A DNA stretch of 32,312 nucleotides from Flavobacteriales bacterium. GTDB taxonomy: Bacteria > Bacteroidota > Bacteroidia > Flavobacteriales_D > Crocinitomicaceae. A model generated the notes under the pieces. That model worked only from the letters and a program-made list of their open reading frames with translations, was not told the origin of the DNA and did not search any database. Positions 8,437 to 17,140 of the stretch are shown piece by piece (positions within the stretch are counted from its first letter, which is position 1; every line of letters starts with the position of its first letter). Made by a program: the position numbers and the translations under genes. Where the stretch lies: positions 1 to 32,312 of the forward strand of contig CANJKA010000034.1 of assembly GCA_947474675.1 (NCBI GenBank), given 5' to 3'.

Positions 8437-9363
8437 TCAATAAACAACAGAATCAACTACAAAATAATCCGTTGATTCTTCTAAACCTGATTCCATTTTT
8501 ACTATTTGTTCTAATACATCATTAGCTAAGCTACTTGCTCCAAACCGAACAAATGAATTAGTCATCCATTCATCGCCCAACACTTCTCTAATCATAACTA
8601 AATAATCAAATGCGGTATTCGAATTGGAAATTCCTCCAGAAGGTTTTATTCCTATTTTAATACCCGTTTTTAAATAATAATCTTTGATTGCCTGAAGCAT
8701 TACGAATGCAACCGGCATAGTAGCTCCAGGTTGAATTTTACCTGTAGATGTTTTTATGAAATCAGCACCAGCATAAATAGCAATTTCACTTGCTTTACGA
8801 ACATTATCTAATGTTCCTAATTCACCTGTTTCTAAAATCACTTTAAGCGTCTTATTTTTACAAATTTCTTTTATTTTCGCTATCTCATCAAATACATAAT
8901 TATACTCACCTTCCAAAAATTTACCTCTAGAAATAACCATATCTATTTCATCAGCACCATCATCAAGTGCTAATTGAGTTTCAAGGATTTTTACTGGTAA
9001 AACTGATTGTCCACTTGGAAATCCTGTTGATACCGAAGCCAGTTTAACGGAAGAATTTAGTAATTCTTTTTTCGCAATTTTTACCATAGAAGGAAAAACG
9101 CAAACTGCTGCCACAGTTGGAATATTTTCAAAAACCAACTGTAAATTAGCCGCTTTTGAACACATTTTTTTTACTTTAGATTCTGTATCTTTCCCATCCA
9201 ATGTAGTGAAATCGATCATGTTCAAAATCATTTTCAAATCTTGAATTTTCGTCCCTCCTTTTGAACAAATCGACTGAAAATAAGCTATTTGCTCTTCCAC
9301 AACAACTGAATCAATATTTTGGATTCCTTCCAGGTTTAAACTTCTAAATTTGAATTCTTTCAT
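8437..9363 (-). CDS. deoC: Deoxyribose-phosphate aldolase
   Basis: Class I aldolase that splits 2-deoxyribose 5-phosphate into glyceraldehyde 3-phosphate and acetaldehyde in deoxynucleoside breakdown. The 308-residue protein is longer than the 250-residue E. coli enzyme because of an N-terminal extension, and is of the long type. The Schiff-base lysine is K204 in ADFIKTSTGK; K240 in GIKPSGGI and D141 in ADEIDMV match the other active-site residues. VCVFPSMV and SVSTGFPSGQS are also conserved. No other deo genes are nearby. The start at 9363 is only 13 bp from a terminator-like hairpin ending the upstream gene, so its promoter lies in or above that hairpin, or it depends on read-through. Confidence 0.95.
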   Translation of the reverse strand: MKEFKFRSLNLEGIQNIDSVVVEEQIAYFQSICSKGGTKIQDLKMILNMIDFTTLDGKDTESKVKKMCSKAANLQLVFENIPTVAAVCVFPSMVKIAKKELLNSSVKLASVSTGFPSGQSVLPVKILETQLALDDGADEIDMVISRGKFLEGEYNYVFDEIAKIKEICKNKTLKVILETGELGTLDNVRKASEIAIYAGADFIKTSTGKIQPGATMPVAFVMLQAIKDYYLKTGIKIGIKPSGGISNSNTAFDYLVMIREVLGDEWMTNSFVRFGASSLANDVLEQIVKMESGLEESTDYFVVDSVVY

Positions 9364-9376
9364 ACTTTTTTCACAT

Positions 9377-9399
9377 AAAAAAAGGCTCTTTCGAGCCTT
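9377..9399 (-). terminator. Terminator-like hairpin between the MORN gene and deoC
   Basis: On the minus strand AAGGCTC/GAGCCTT (9399-9393 and 9388-9382) with a GAAA tetraloop is followed by seven T. It lies 11 bp after the MORN-gene stop and 13 bp before the deoC start, so it may act as an attenuator for deoC. Confidence 0.8.
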
Positions 9400-9410
9400 A
9401 AATATTTTTT

Positions 9411-10271
9411 TTACAATTGTCCATCTGAATGATATGAACCATTTTTAAAGATTTTAACTTTTAATAAAATCCCATCACTATCATATTCATAAACTTTCCC
9501 ATCCCAAAGTCGACCTTTCTTAAAAACACCATCCTGAGAAATTTCAGCATTCTTATTATACACTTTATTATACCCATTAGGCAAGAAATTAGGTGTTGGA
9601 ACAGGAGGAGGAGGAGGAGGAAGAACAACAGCCCCGGTATTAACAATCGGTTTAATTGGGTTAACTGGATCATGAGGTTTACTAGTTAATATACCACCAT
9701 CTGCCCCAAAAACAAGCTCTTCTTTTACATCACCATTTTCATAGTATCGTGTCGCTTTTCCAACAGCTACTCCATTTTGAGAAGTGTATTCGAACTCAAC
9801 TTGACCATTGGGAAAATAATATTTTACTTTACCTTGTTCTTTACCTTCTGCATTATAATTTGCTTGATACTCAACTTTTCCATTTTCTCTATAACGAATC
9901 AAAGAATCGCGGTATTGATTTCTTTCAAAAGAACCAACTTCTTTTACTTTTCCATTTGCATAGTACTTTGTATAATTACCTTGTGGGCGATTATTAACAA
10001 ATTCACCTCTTAATCTGGGAGTAACTCCGTCGTTGTGATATTTTATCCAAATACCTTCTTTTCGATCATCTTTATAGGTACCTTCTTCAATTTTACCAGT
10101 AGCGGGATATCCTTCCTCAGGTCTATCACTACCAAAATAAATCCATTTCCCCTGCTTTTTACCGTCGCCATCTGTTTTATTGAGTTTCCCATCTTGCTTA
10201 TAAACAGAAGCATTAGAGGATGAGACAATCAACCCTATAAAAACAAAACTTAAGAACAACTTATAAATCAT
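9411..10271 (-). CDS. Secreted MORN-repeat protein
   Basis: The 286-residue product has a signal peptide (MIYKLFLSFVFIGLIVSSSNA) and then a series of MORN-like units of the Y-x-NG-x(6)-Y type: YYANGKVKEVGSF, RYRENGKVEYQANY, YYFPNGQVEFEY and RYYENGDVKEELVF. A proline run of six residues near residue 220, encoded by a GGA microsatellite on the plus strand at about 9604-9621, separates these from a C-terminal unit (NGYNKVYN..GRLWDGKVYEY). Such proteins are annotated as MORN or YwqK-family antitoxin-like; the signal peptide and lack of a toxin neighbour argue against an antitoxin role. Probably a periplasmic or surface structural protein; function unknown. Confidence 0.8.
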   Translation of the reverse strand: MIYKLFLSFVFIGLIVSSSNASVYKQDGKLNKTDGDGKKQGKWIYFGSDRPEEGYPATGKIEEGTYKDDRKEGIWIKYHNDGVTPRLRGEFVNNRPQGNYTKYYANGKVKEVGSFERNQYRDSLIRYRENGKVEYQANYNAEGKEQGKVKYYFPNGQVEFEYTSQNGVAVGKATRYYENGDVKEELVFGADGGILTSKPHDPVNPIKPIVNTGAVVLPPPPPPVPTPNFLPNGYNKVYNKNAEISQDGVFKKGRLWDGKVYEYDSDGILLKVKIFKNGSYHSDGQL

Positions 10272-10421
10272 AAAATCTTAATTTTACTAAACCAACTTTA
10301 TTAATCGACAATGTACAAACAAAAAACGAAATAAGATTCACTCAATTAATATTTTCTTTGAACAATTTAATAAACTCTACCTATGAATTATTATTTTGTG
10401 TTATTTAAAATAATTCGAAGA

Positions 10422-11369
10422 TTAAACTAATTCAGGATTTACATTTTCTAACATAATCTCAACTGTTTTTTCAATAGTAAACCTCTCTTGCCACCCCCAA
10501 TCTTCTCTAGCTCTAGAATCATCGATAGACATAGGCCAAGAATCAGCGATAGCTTGCCTAAAATCAGGTGAATATGTAATTGAAAAGTCAGGTAAATGTT
10601 CTTTGATTTTATTGGATATTTGTTCTGGTGTAAAACTACAACCCGACAAATTATATGCTGAACGAATTTTAATGTTTTCAATAGGTGATTCCATTAATTC
10701 AATCGTTGCTCGAATTGCATCTTCCATGTACATCATTGGAAGCTGTGTGTTTTCTGACAAAAAACAATCAAATTTATTTCTTTTCTTTGCTTGATAAAAT
10801 ATATCAACAGCATAATCTGTAGTACCTCCTCCTGGTAAACTAGTATAAGAAATTAATCCGGGATAACGAATACTTCTAACGTCAACATTGAATTTATTAA
10901 AATAATATTCACACCATCTTTCACCTGCTTGTTTTGAAATACCATAAACAGTCGAAGGTTCCATCACAGTATATTGAGGAGTATTTTCTCTAGGCGTTGT
11001 TGGACCAAAAACGGCAATCGAACTTGGCCAGAAAATCTTTTTTAAATATCCTTCTTTTGCTAAATCTAAAATCGTAAACAAACCTTCCATGTTTAATTTC
11101 CACGCAAAATCAGGATGTTTTTCAGCTGTTGCTGATAATAAAGCAGCTAATAAATAAACTTCAGTTACAGATTCTTCAATTATATATTTTCGAACATTTT
11201 CATTATCTAAAATGTCCATTTGAACATACATCCCATCAGATATAACATCAGGACAATCTTCCTTTACATCAGCAGCAATAACTGCATCTCTGCCAAAAAG
11301 ATTTCTTAAGGCTATAACTAATTCTGAACCTATTTGTCCACCTGCTCCAATGACAAGAACTTTTTTCAT
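10422..11369 (-). CDS. SDR-type NAD-dependent epimerase/dehydratase family protein, probably L-threonine 3-dehydrogenase
   Basis: The 315-residue cytosolic protein has an extended short-chain dehydrogenase fold. The NAD-binding loop GAGGQIG is at residues 8-14, D34 fits NAD preference, and the active-site set is S116/S117 (WPSSIAVFG), Y142 and K146 (YGISKQAGE). SIRYPGLISYTSLPGGGTTDYAVDIF and YNLSGCSFTPEQI resemble the UDP-glucose-epimerase-like L-threonine dehydrogenases known from Flavobacterium and Cupriavidus, which oxidise threonine to 2-amino-3-ketobutyrate. A kbl partner is not in the window. The gene is divergent from the homogentisate dioxygenase gene with a 296-bp shared upstream region. 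A nucleotide-sugar epimerase is the alternative but less likely. Confidence 0.82.
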   Translation of the reverse strand: MKKVLVIGAGGQIGSELVIALRNLFGRDAVIAADVKEDCPDVISDGMYVQMDILDNENVRKYIIEESVTEVYLLAALLSATAEKHPDFAWKLNMEGLFTILDLAKEGYLKKIFWPSSIAVFGPTTPRENTPQYTVMEPSTVYGISKQAGERWCEYYFNKFNVDVRSIRYPGLISYTSLPGGGTTDYAVDIFYQAKKRNKFDCFLSENTQLPMMYMEDAIRATIELMESPIENIKIRSAYNLSGCSFTPEQISNKIKEHLPDFSITYSPDFRQAIADSWPMSIDDSRAREDWGWQERFTIEKTVEIMLENVNPELV

Positions 11370-11494
11370 TTTACAACTTTATAGTTTAAAAATGTAAAGT
11401 TAATCTTTTGTGGTAATTTATTATCCAGAATTTCAAAAAAAAACATATTAAACATCAGATGTTATCATGATTTTAAAAATTGAGACTTTTTCCA

Positions 11495-11502
11495 TATATT
11501 TG
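11495..11502 (+). promoter_or_regulatory. Candidate -7 box for hmgA
   Basis: TATATTTG matches TAnnTTTG; a start of transcription near 11508 would give a leader of about 155 nt. The only nearby TTG (11480-11482) is too close for a normal -33 element, so this is tentative. Confidence 0.35.
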
Positions 11503-11571
11503 CTATAAAATAAGTTTAAAACATGTGGGTTGAATTGACAATTTTATTAAAATATATGATAAAAAGGAATC

Positions 11572-11586
11572 CTGAGTGATTTTTTT
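11572..11586. repeat. Inverted copy of the TCACTCAGGA dispersed element
   Basis: TCCTGAGTGATTTTT upstream of hmgA is the reverse complement of the AAAATCACTCAGGA units found twice at 23683-23748. A T-run follows it. Confidence 0.5.
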
Positions 11587-11665
11587 TTCTAACTTAACAC
11601 ATAGAAGAAGTTGGAAAAACAATCAAACTCTTCAAATATAAACTTGTAAAATTTTAATATTAAAT

Positions 11666-12820
11666 ATGCCTTTTTATCATAAATTAGGGACAATCCCTCA
11701 TAAAAGACACACAGTTTTTGAAAAAAAAGATGGTGGGTTATACTACGAACAATTATTTGGAACAGAAGGCTTTCATGGTTTTGCATCTTTGCTTTATCAC
11801 AACCAAAGACCTACTCAGATAAAATCTGTTTCAGAACCAAAAGATGTTACACCAATTGCTGCAGTAGGGAAAAACATTTCTTCTAGAATGTTACGTGGTT
11901 TTGATGTTCAACCAACAGATGATTTTTTAGAAAGTCGAGTAATAGTAATGTTTAATAATGATTTAAATATTGCAGTTGCGGCACCTAAAAAATCTTTGAC
12001 GGAATATTTTTACAAGAACGCTGATGCTGATGAGATGATTTTCATTCATAAAGGTTCTGGAAAATTAAGAACACTTGTTGGGAATATTGATTTTTCTTAT
12101 GGTGATTATTTAATTATTCCTCGTGGAATCATTTACCAAATACAATTTGACACTGAAGAAAATCGCCTTTTTATTGTTGAATCTTTTAGTCCAATTGTTA
12201 CTCCGAAACATTACAGAAATAATTTCGGTCAATTATTAGAACATTCTCCATTCTGTGAACGTGATCTTCGCGCTCCTCATGAACTGGAAACCCACGATGA
12301 GAATGGTGATTTCTTGATTAAAATTAAAAAAGAGAATGTTCTTCATGATGTTGTTTATGCATCTCACCCTTTTGATGTTGTTGGTTGGGACGGCTATAAC
12401 TTCCCGTATGCGTTTAGCATTCATGATTTTGAACCGATTACAGGAAGAGTTCATCAACCACCACCAGTCCATCAGACATTCGAAGCACATAATTTTGTCG
12501 TTTGTTCTTTCTGTCCCCGTTTGTATGATTATCATCCAAAATCAATTCCTGCACCTTATAACCACAGTAATATCGATTCTGATGAAGTTCTGTATTATGT
12601 AGACGGTGATTTCATGAGTAGAAATCATGTCGAAAAAGGATATATGTCATTACATCCAGGAGGAATTCCGCATGGCCCACATCCAGGAGCAATGGAAAGA
12701 AGTATCGGTCAAAAAGAAACAGGTGAATTAGCCGTTATGGTTGACACATTTAAACCATTGAAATTAACACAAGCCGCATTGGATATGCAGGATGAATCAT
12801 ACGTGTATAGTTGGTTGTAA
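11666..12820 (+). CDS. hmgA: Homogentisate 1,2-dioxygenase
   Basis: Cytosolic Fe(II) dioxygenase that opens the homogentisate ring to maleylacetoacetate in tyrosine and phenylalanine catabolism. The 384-residue protein is the shorter bacterial form. Motifs include DEMIFIHKGSGKL (cupin-like, about 122-134), VVGWDGYNFPYAFSIHDFEPITGR (238-261) and the metal-site region PYNHSNIDSDEVLYYVDGDF (298-316), with H300 and E307 as likely ligands and H336 in HPGGIPHGPHPG (330-341) completing the set by analogy with characterised enzymes. The next gene encodes the preceding pathway step, 92 bp downstream. Maleylacetoacetate isomerase and fumarylacetoacetase are not in the window. Confidence 0.95.
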   Translation: MPFYHKLGTIPHKRHTVFEKKDGGLYYEQLFGTEGFHGFASLLYHNQRPTQIKSVSEPKDVTPIAAVGKNISSRMLRGFDVQPTDDFLESRVIVMFNNDLNIAVAAPKKSLTEYFYKNADADEMIFIHKGSGKLRTLVGNIDFSYGDYLIIPRGIIYQIQFDTEENRLFIVESFSPIVTPKHYRNNFGQLLEHSPFCERDLRAPHELETHDENGDFLIKIKKENVLHDVVYASHPFDVVGWDGYNFPYAFSIHDFEPITGRVHQPPPVHQTFEAHNFVVCSFCPRLYDYHPKSIPAPYNHSNIDSDEVLYYVDGDFMSRNHVEKGYMSLHPGGIPHGPHPGAMERSIGQKETGELAVMVDTFKPLKLTQAALDMQDESYVYSWL

Positions 12821-12891
12821 TTCGCGATTCATTGCGAAGTAGAGATGCGATTCATCGCGTCTGTTCAGAAAAGCATTGCATGCAATGCTTT
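12821..12891. repeat. Cluster of three palindromes (REP-like) between hmgA and hpd
   Basis: Directly after the hmgA stop lie TTCGC-N8-GCGAA (12821-12838), AGATGCGAT-TC-ATCGCGTCT (12843-12862, one G-T pair) and a perfect 22-bp palindrome with half-site AAAGCATTGCA (12870-12891). GCGATTCAT-type words recur in the first two, as in short dispersed GC-richer repeats of Flavobacteriales. They may stabilise the hmgA mRNA or tune hpd expression. Confidence 0.65.
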
Positions 12892-12912
12892 ATATATTAA
12901 AAAAAAAAGATT

Positions 12913-14073
12913 ATGGCAAAAGAAGTAAAAAGTGTAGAATACGGATTAGAAAAAATATTTGAAGGAGCTCAAGATTTCCTTCCGTTAATGGGAACAGATT
13001 ATGTTGAGTTTTATGTTGGAAATGCAAAACAAGCAGCTCATTTTTACAAAACAGCTTTCGGTTTTCAATCACATGCATATGCAGGATTAGAAACTGGAGT
13101 AAGAGATAGAGTTTCTTATGTATTGAAACAAGATAAAATCAGATTGGTTTTAACAACTGCTTTGGTAGAAGATTCTCCAATAGGTGAGCATGTAAAAAAA
13201 CATGGAGACGGAGTAAAAGTTGTCGCTCTTTGGGTGGAAGATGCACGTAAATCGTATGAAGAAACAACAAAAAGAGGTGCTCGTTCATATATGGAACCAA
13301 CTGTCGAAACAGATGAATTCGGTGAAGTTGTAAGAGCTGGAATCTATACCTATGGTGAAACAGTTCATATGTTTGTAGAACGAAAAAACTATAAAGGAGA
13401 ATTTTTACCAGGATTCAAAAAATGGGAATCTGATTACAATCCAGCTTCTATCGGTTTGAAATACATTGATCATATGGTTGGTAATGTTGGATGGAATGAA
13501 ATGAATACATGGGTAAAATGGTATGAAGACGTTATGGGATTCGTTAACTTTTTATCTTTTGATGACAAACAAATTACGACTGAATATTCGTCTTTGATGA
13601 GTAAAGTAATGAGTAATGGAAATGGTCGAATTAAATTCCCAATTAACGAACCAGCAAAAGGAAAAAAACGTTCTCAAATTGAAGAATATTTAGATTTCTA
13701 CAATGGCCCAGGTGTTCAACATGTTGCAATTGCTACTGATGACATCATTAAGACGGTAACAGAAATGAAAGCACGTGGAATTGAATTCTTATCAGCTCCA
13801 CCACAAGATTATTATGATCAAATCCCGGTAAGATTAGGTACTCACATGGATATGATGAAAGAAGATATCAAAGAATTGCAAAAATTAGCAATTATGATCG
13901 ACGCTGATGAAGAAGGTTATTTATTACAAATATTCACGAAACCTGTAGAAGATCGTCCAACTTTATTCTTCGAAATTATTCAGAGAATGGGTGCTAGAGG
14001 TTTTGGAGCGGGTAACTTTAAAGCTTTGTTTGAATCAATTGAAAGAGAGCAAGAGAAAAGAGGAACATTGTAA
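12913..14073 (+). CDS. hpd: 4-hydroxyphenylpyruvate dioxygenase
   Basis: Cytosolic Fe(II) enzyme that converts 4-hydroxyphenylpyruvate to homogentisate, the substrate of the enzyme encoded just upstream. The 386-residue protein has two vicinal-oxygen-chelate modules: an N-terminal one (LMGTDYVEFYVGNAKQAAHFY, about 25-155) and the catalytic C-terminal one. The iron ligands are H187 (YIDHMVGNV), H270 (GVQHVAIATDDI) and E354 (TLFFEIIQRMG). The C-terminal GARGFGAGNFKALFESIEREQ is highly conserved and closes the active site. ATG at 12913 is preceded by an A-run without a clear Shine-Dalgarno. Probably co-transcribed with hmgA through the palindromic spacer. Confidence 0.97.
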   Translation: MAKEVKSVEYGLEKIFEGAQDFLPLMGTDYVEFYVGNAKQAAHFYKTAFGFQSHAYAGLETGVRDRVSYVLKQDKIRLVLTTALVEDSPIGEHVKKHGDGVKVVALWVEDARKSYEETTKRGARSYMEPTVETDEFGEVVRAGIYTYGETVHMFVERKNYKGEFLPGFKKWESDYNPASIGLKYIDHMVGNVGWNEMNTWVKWYEDVMGFVNFLSFDDKQITTEYSSLMSKVMSNGNGRIKFPINEPAKGKKRSQIEEYLDFYNGPGVQHVAIATDDIIKTVTEMKARGIEFLSAPPQDYYDQIPVRLGTHMDMMKEDIKELQKLAIMIDADEEGYLLQIFTKPVEDRPTLFFEIIQRMGARGFGAGNFKALFESIEREQEKRGTL

Positions 14074-14122
14074 TAGACTGAAAGATTCAAGACTTTAAGA
14101 TGTAAAGACTTGAAATAAATTT

Positions 14123-14152
14123 AAAAAAGCTGGCAGCGATGTCAGCTTTTTT
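14123..14152 (+). terminator. Intrinsic terminator of hpd
   Basis: AAAAAAGCTGGCA pairs with TGTCAGCTTTTTT (one G-T pair) around the tetraloop GCGA, ending in six T. It follows degenerate AAGACTT-type repeats at 14080-14118. Confidence 0.85.
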
Positions 14153-14184
14153 GTGTTGTATTCGAGGATGAATCTAAAACTCAA

Positions 14185-14607
14185 TTATTTCACAAAACGG
14201 TAACGAATTCCAGCACTAGCTCTAAGCCCTTCATCATAGTCGCTAATAATCGGTGTTAATTCAATATGAAAACCAAACTTTTTAGATTCCAATGGGTAAA
14301 AATTAAATCCTAAAGGAGCTATAAAAAAAGCATCATTACCTAAATCTGTTTGTGCTCCAACACCTAAATAAAATTCATAATCGTCTTTGTTAATAATATC
14401 AAAAAGTAGATTTGATTGAAAAGCAAAACGATCACCCCATCCACCATTACTTGCACTACCCAATCTCATTTCCATTTTGAATCGGTTTTTAATTTCATAA
14501 TTAAAGCCAGCCATAGATGAATTTAAAGATTGATAGTAATTTACTCCAAATTGGCAATTAGCCATGGATGAGCTTAAAAGCATTAGAGCGAATATTGATT
14601 TTTTCAT
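14185..14607 (-). CDS. Small outer-membrane beta-barrel-like protein
   Basis: The 140-residue product has a signal peptide (MKKSIFALMLLSSSMANC, cleaved near ANCQF), then alternating amphipathic strands (FKMEMRLGSA, YEFYLGVGAQTDLG, FGFHIELTPII, LRASAGIRYRFVK) and ends with an aromatic-basic tail typical of outer-membrane barrels. It is too short to name confidently. Its promoter region (14676-14711) is nearly the same as that of the lipoprotein gene at 20194, so the two may be co-regulated. The role is unknown. Confidence 0.7.
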   Translation of the reverse strand: MKKSIFALMLLSSSMANCQFGVNYYQSLNSSMAGFNYEIKNRFKMEMRLGSASNGGWGDRFAFQSNLLFDIINKDDYEFYLGVGAQTDLGNDAFFIAPLGFNFYPLESKKFGFHIELTPIISDYDEGLRASAGIRYRFVK

Positions 14608-14675
14608 TGTAAGATATAAGATTTATATAAGGGTGTTTTAAAATAAAAATAATTTTGTTACATCGGATATTGATA

Positions 14676-14711
14676 CTTTTTCAAATTAAACTAAAAAGTA
14701 ATACAAAGCTA
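14676..14711 (-). promoter_or_regulatory. Promoter/leader shared with the 20194 lipoprotein gene
   Basis: On the minus strand TAGCTTTG (14711-14704) is a full TAnnTTTG -7 box. The next 28 nt, predicted to be the start of the transcript, are nearly identical to the matching region at 20285-20319 (31 of 36 aligned columns over the whole block). Confidence 0.6.
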
Positions 14712-14764
14712 AATAACTTTTTTAACTGTAATATCTTTAAAATGCTAATTATTTTAAACACAAT

Positions 14765-17137
14765 TCAAAAAACATAACTATAGTTAAACGAAGGTATAAT
14801 TGGAAACAGAGTAATTTGGTGCAACGTAATAATTTTCTGTTTATTTTTTTGATAAAACAAAAGAAATGGATTTTGATGATTGTAGACATTGTAAAGACCA
14901 AAGCTCCATGTTCTAACACCTTTTTTCATGTTTTTGGTAAAGCTTATACCTAAATCCAATTTGTGATAAGATGGCATTCTAAAACCGTTTTTTCCATTAT
15001 AGAGATTCGCTTCATTTTGCACGTAATCAACACTCTGGTCTCCAAAATTATAATACTGTCCCAAATCTATTTGAGTATATTTTCCTTGAGCCAACGTAAT
15101 TGCATTACCAGTTGAATAAACCCACGTTCCAGTGATCTGTATTCTCTCGTTTATTGTATGCATTACCACTAAAGAAACATCATGTGTTTTATCATATTTA
15201 AAAGGAAAAGATTTACCTGCATTTAAATTTTCAAATGTTCGTGTGTTTTTTGATAAAGTATATGCGATCCAACCTGTCGTTTTTCCAACAGATTTTTGTA
15301 TTAATAACTCAGCTCCATAAACTTTTCCTTTACCGTTTATTTCAATTTTATTTTCTATAGCTACAGGTGAAAAAACGGTTGAACCCTCTTTATATTCAAT
15401 CAAATTTGTTAAATCTTTATAAAACCCTTCTACTGTTACTGTTATTGGGGTTTTCTTTTTAAATTTAGAAATAGTAAATACAGCTCCAATATTGTATTGA
15501 TTGGAAACTTCGGGTAAAAGTTGTTTTGTGACTGGTATCCATAAATCAGAAGGTAATCCTGCTCCAGAATTACTTAAATAATGCATATTTTGGACCATTC
15601 GCGAATAACCTCCTTGTAAATTAATTTTCTCTGACAATGAAAAATCAATAAAAAATCTCGGTTGAATAGAATAGAAAGTAGTGTCTTTTAAAGAAAATGA
15701 CGCTAGATTTACTCCACTATTCATTTTTATTCTTGTTCTAACTACCATTTCATTTTCTACAAATACATTATTTTCAAAAGCATTTATATTCGTTGAGTTT
15801 ATCACCGTATCACTTAGACTTATTCCAACACTTTCAATACGACCAGGAACAAATGAATGGAAAACACTATTTGATCCAATTTTAAGATTTACGTTTTTTC
15901 CGTTTTTGTAATCAAATTGAGATTTTAAAATAATATCTCTAACTCCAGAGGTAAATGTCAATCTCGACTCATGAGTTAAATCATTTGAACCTTTATCAGA
16001 ATACTTTGACTCAACATCTGTTATGTATTTAAAATTAGTAGTAGCTAAAGAGATATTGCTAAACCACTTTTTATTAATTGGCTTTGAGTAACTTGCAACC
16101 CCCATAATGTTACCCCATGTAATTTTACTTTTATACTTATAAGCATTTGAATTCATTTCATCCATTTTTCGAGACGCATTTACAAAAATCTTATCTCTTC
16201 CATCATACATCGTAAAGGACAATTTTGAATTATCTTTAAAACGCTTGACTAATTTTCCGTTTAAATCAAAAAAAGTATAACCAATGGCTGACTCTCCATT
16301 TGTTGCTTGCCTAGAAATTAATCGTGTGAACACATCCATATTAAAACGGCGTGCTGAAAGTAAATAGGTCCAAGAACTATCTTTTCCAATTGGACCATTG
16401 ATTTGAAATTTAGATGATAAAAGTCCTACGAATACTTCTCCAGTTTTTTTTCTTGCGCTTCCATCCTTCATTCGAATATCTATTACAGAGGAAAGTCGTC
16501 CACTATATCTAGCAGGAAAGCTTCCTTTATACAATTTAACACTATTGATTGCATTTGGATCAAACGTTGAAACAAAACCTCCAATATGACTGACATAATA
16601 AAGAGGAATATCATCTAATAAAAATAAATTTTGATCAGGACTTCCACCACGTACATACAACCCGCTTGTTCCTTCTTTTCCACCTGAAACACCAGGCATT
16701 AATTGGAATGCTTTAATAATATCTGGTTCACCACCAATCGTTGGAATTCGTTTTAGTTGTTTTATTGATAAATCTATTACACCAATTTGCGATTTTTTAG
16801 TTGCAGTTACAACAACCTCTTCCAATTCAGTTGATTTTTTAGAACTTAAGAATATTAAAATCGAAGTATCTGATTTTAAATGTACACTTAGAACACTTTG
16901 ATTATAATTAGAAGCATAAAAAATAAGTTGAACAATAGTATCAATTTTAGGTAATGCAATGGTAAAATAACCAAATGCATTTGATTGAACACTCTTATTA
17001 TACGATGAGGAAAATACTGTTCCCCCAATAATAACCTCTTTTGTGATTGAATCTTTTAAAAAACCAGCAATAAAAACTTCTTGAGAAAAAACTTCTTGAG
17101 AAAAAACACTAAAAATTAAAACTATTAAAAATCTCAT
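14765..17137 (-). CDS. TonB-dependent receptor with carboxypeptidase-like N-domain
   Basis: Outer-membrane active transporter energised by TonB. The 790-residue protein has a signal peptide containing a tandem FSQEV FSQEV duplication (about 12-21), a carboxypeptidase-regulatory-like domain (22-100), a TonB-box-like EEVVVTATKK (about 106-115) and a plug with IPTIGGEPDIIKAFQLMPGV, GLYVRGGSPDQNLFLLDDIPLY and FDPNAINSVKLYKGSFPARYSGRLSSVIDIR. A beta-barrel follows, ending in aromatic F. The start lies 3 bp after the stop of a DUF4249 lipoprotein gene; DUF4249 proteins are the usual partners of this receptor class. The substrate is unknown; no SusD is present, so a classic glycan system is not indicated. 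Confidence 0.92.
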   Translation of the reverse strand: MRFLIVLIFSVFSQEVFSQEVFIAGFLKDSITKEVIIGGTVFSSSYNKSVQSNAFGYFTIALPKIDTIVQLIFYASNYNQSVLSVHLKSDTSILIFLSSKKSTELEEVVVTATKKSQIGVIDLSIKQLKRIPTIGGEPDIIKAFQLMPGVSGGKEGTSGLYVRGGSPDQNLFLLDDIPLYYVSHIGGFVSTFDPNAINSVKLYKGSFPARYSGRLSSVIDIRMKDGSARKKTGEVFVGLLSSKFQINGPIGKDSSWTYLLSARRFNMDVFTRLISRQATNGESAIGYTFFDLNGKLVKRFKDNSKLSFTMYDGRDKIFVNASRKMDEMNSNAYKYKSKITWGNIMGVASYSKPINKKWFSNISLATTNFKYITDVESKYSDKGSNDLTHESRLTFTSGVRDIILKSQFDYKNGKNVNLKIGSNSVFHSFVPGRIESVGISLSDTVINSTNINAFENNVFVENEMVVRTRIKMNSGVNLASFSLKDTTFYSIQPRFFIDFSLSEKINLQGGYSRMVQNMHYLSNSGAGLPSDLWIPVTKQLLPEVSNQYNIGAVFTISKFKKKTPITVTVEGFYKDLTNLIEYKEGSTVFSPVAIENKIEINGKGKVYGAELLIQKSVGKTTGWIAYTLSKNTRTFENLNAGKSFPFKYDKTHDVSLVVMHTINERIQITGTWVYSTGNAITLAQGKYTQIDLGQYYNFGDQSVDYVQNEANLYNGKNGFRMPSYHKLDLGISFTKNMKKGVRTWSFGLYNVYNHQNPFLLFYQKNKQKIITLHQITLFPIIPSFNYSYVF

Positions 17138-17140
17138 ACA

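Noticed and set aside
9604..9621. GGA microsatellite as a phase-variation site
   Set aside because: The period is 3, so copy change would only alter the proline count and not the frame.
9749..10223. Several plus-strand frames opposite the MORN gene
   Set aside because: Antisense shadows of the MORN coding sequence, without their own start context or recognisable domains.
9411..10271. Toxin-antitoxin system based on YwqK-like repeats
   Set aside because: The protein has a signal peptide and no toxin-like neighbour; MORN-type repeats alone do not support it.
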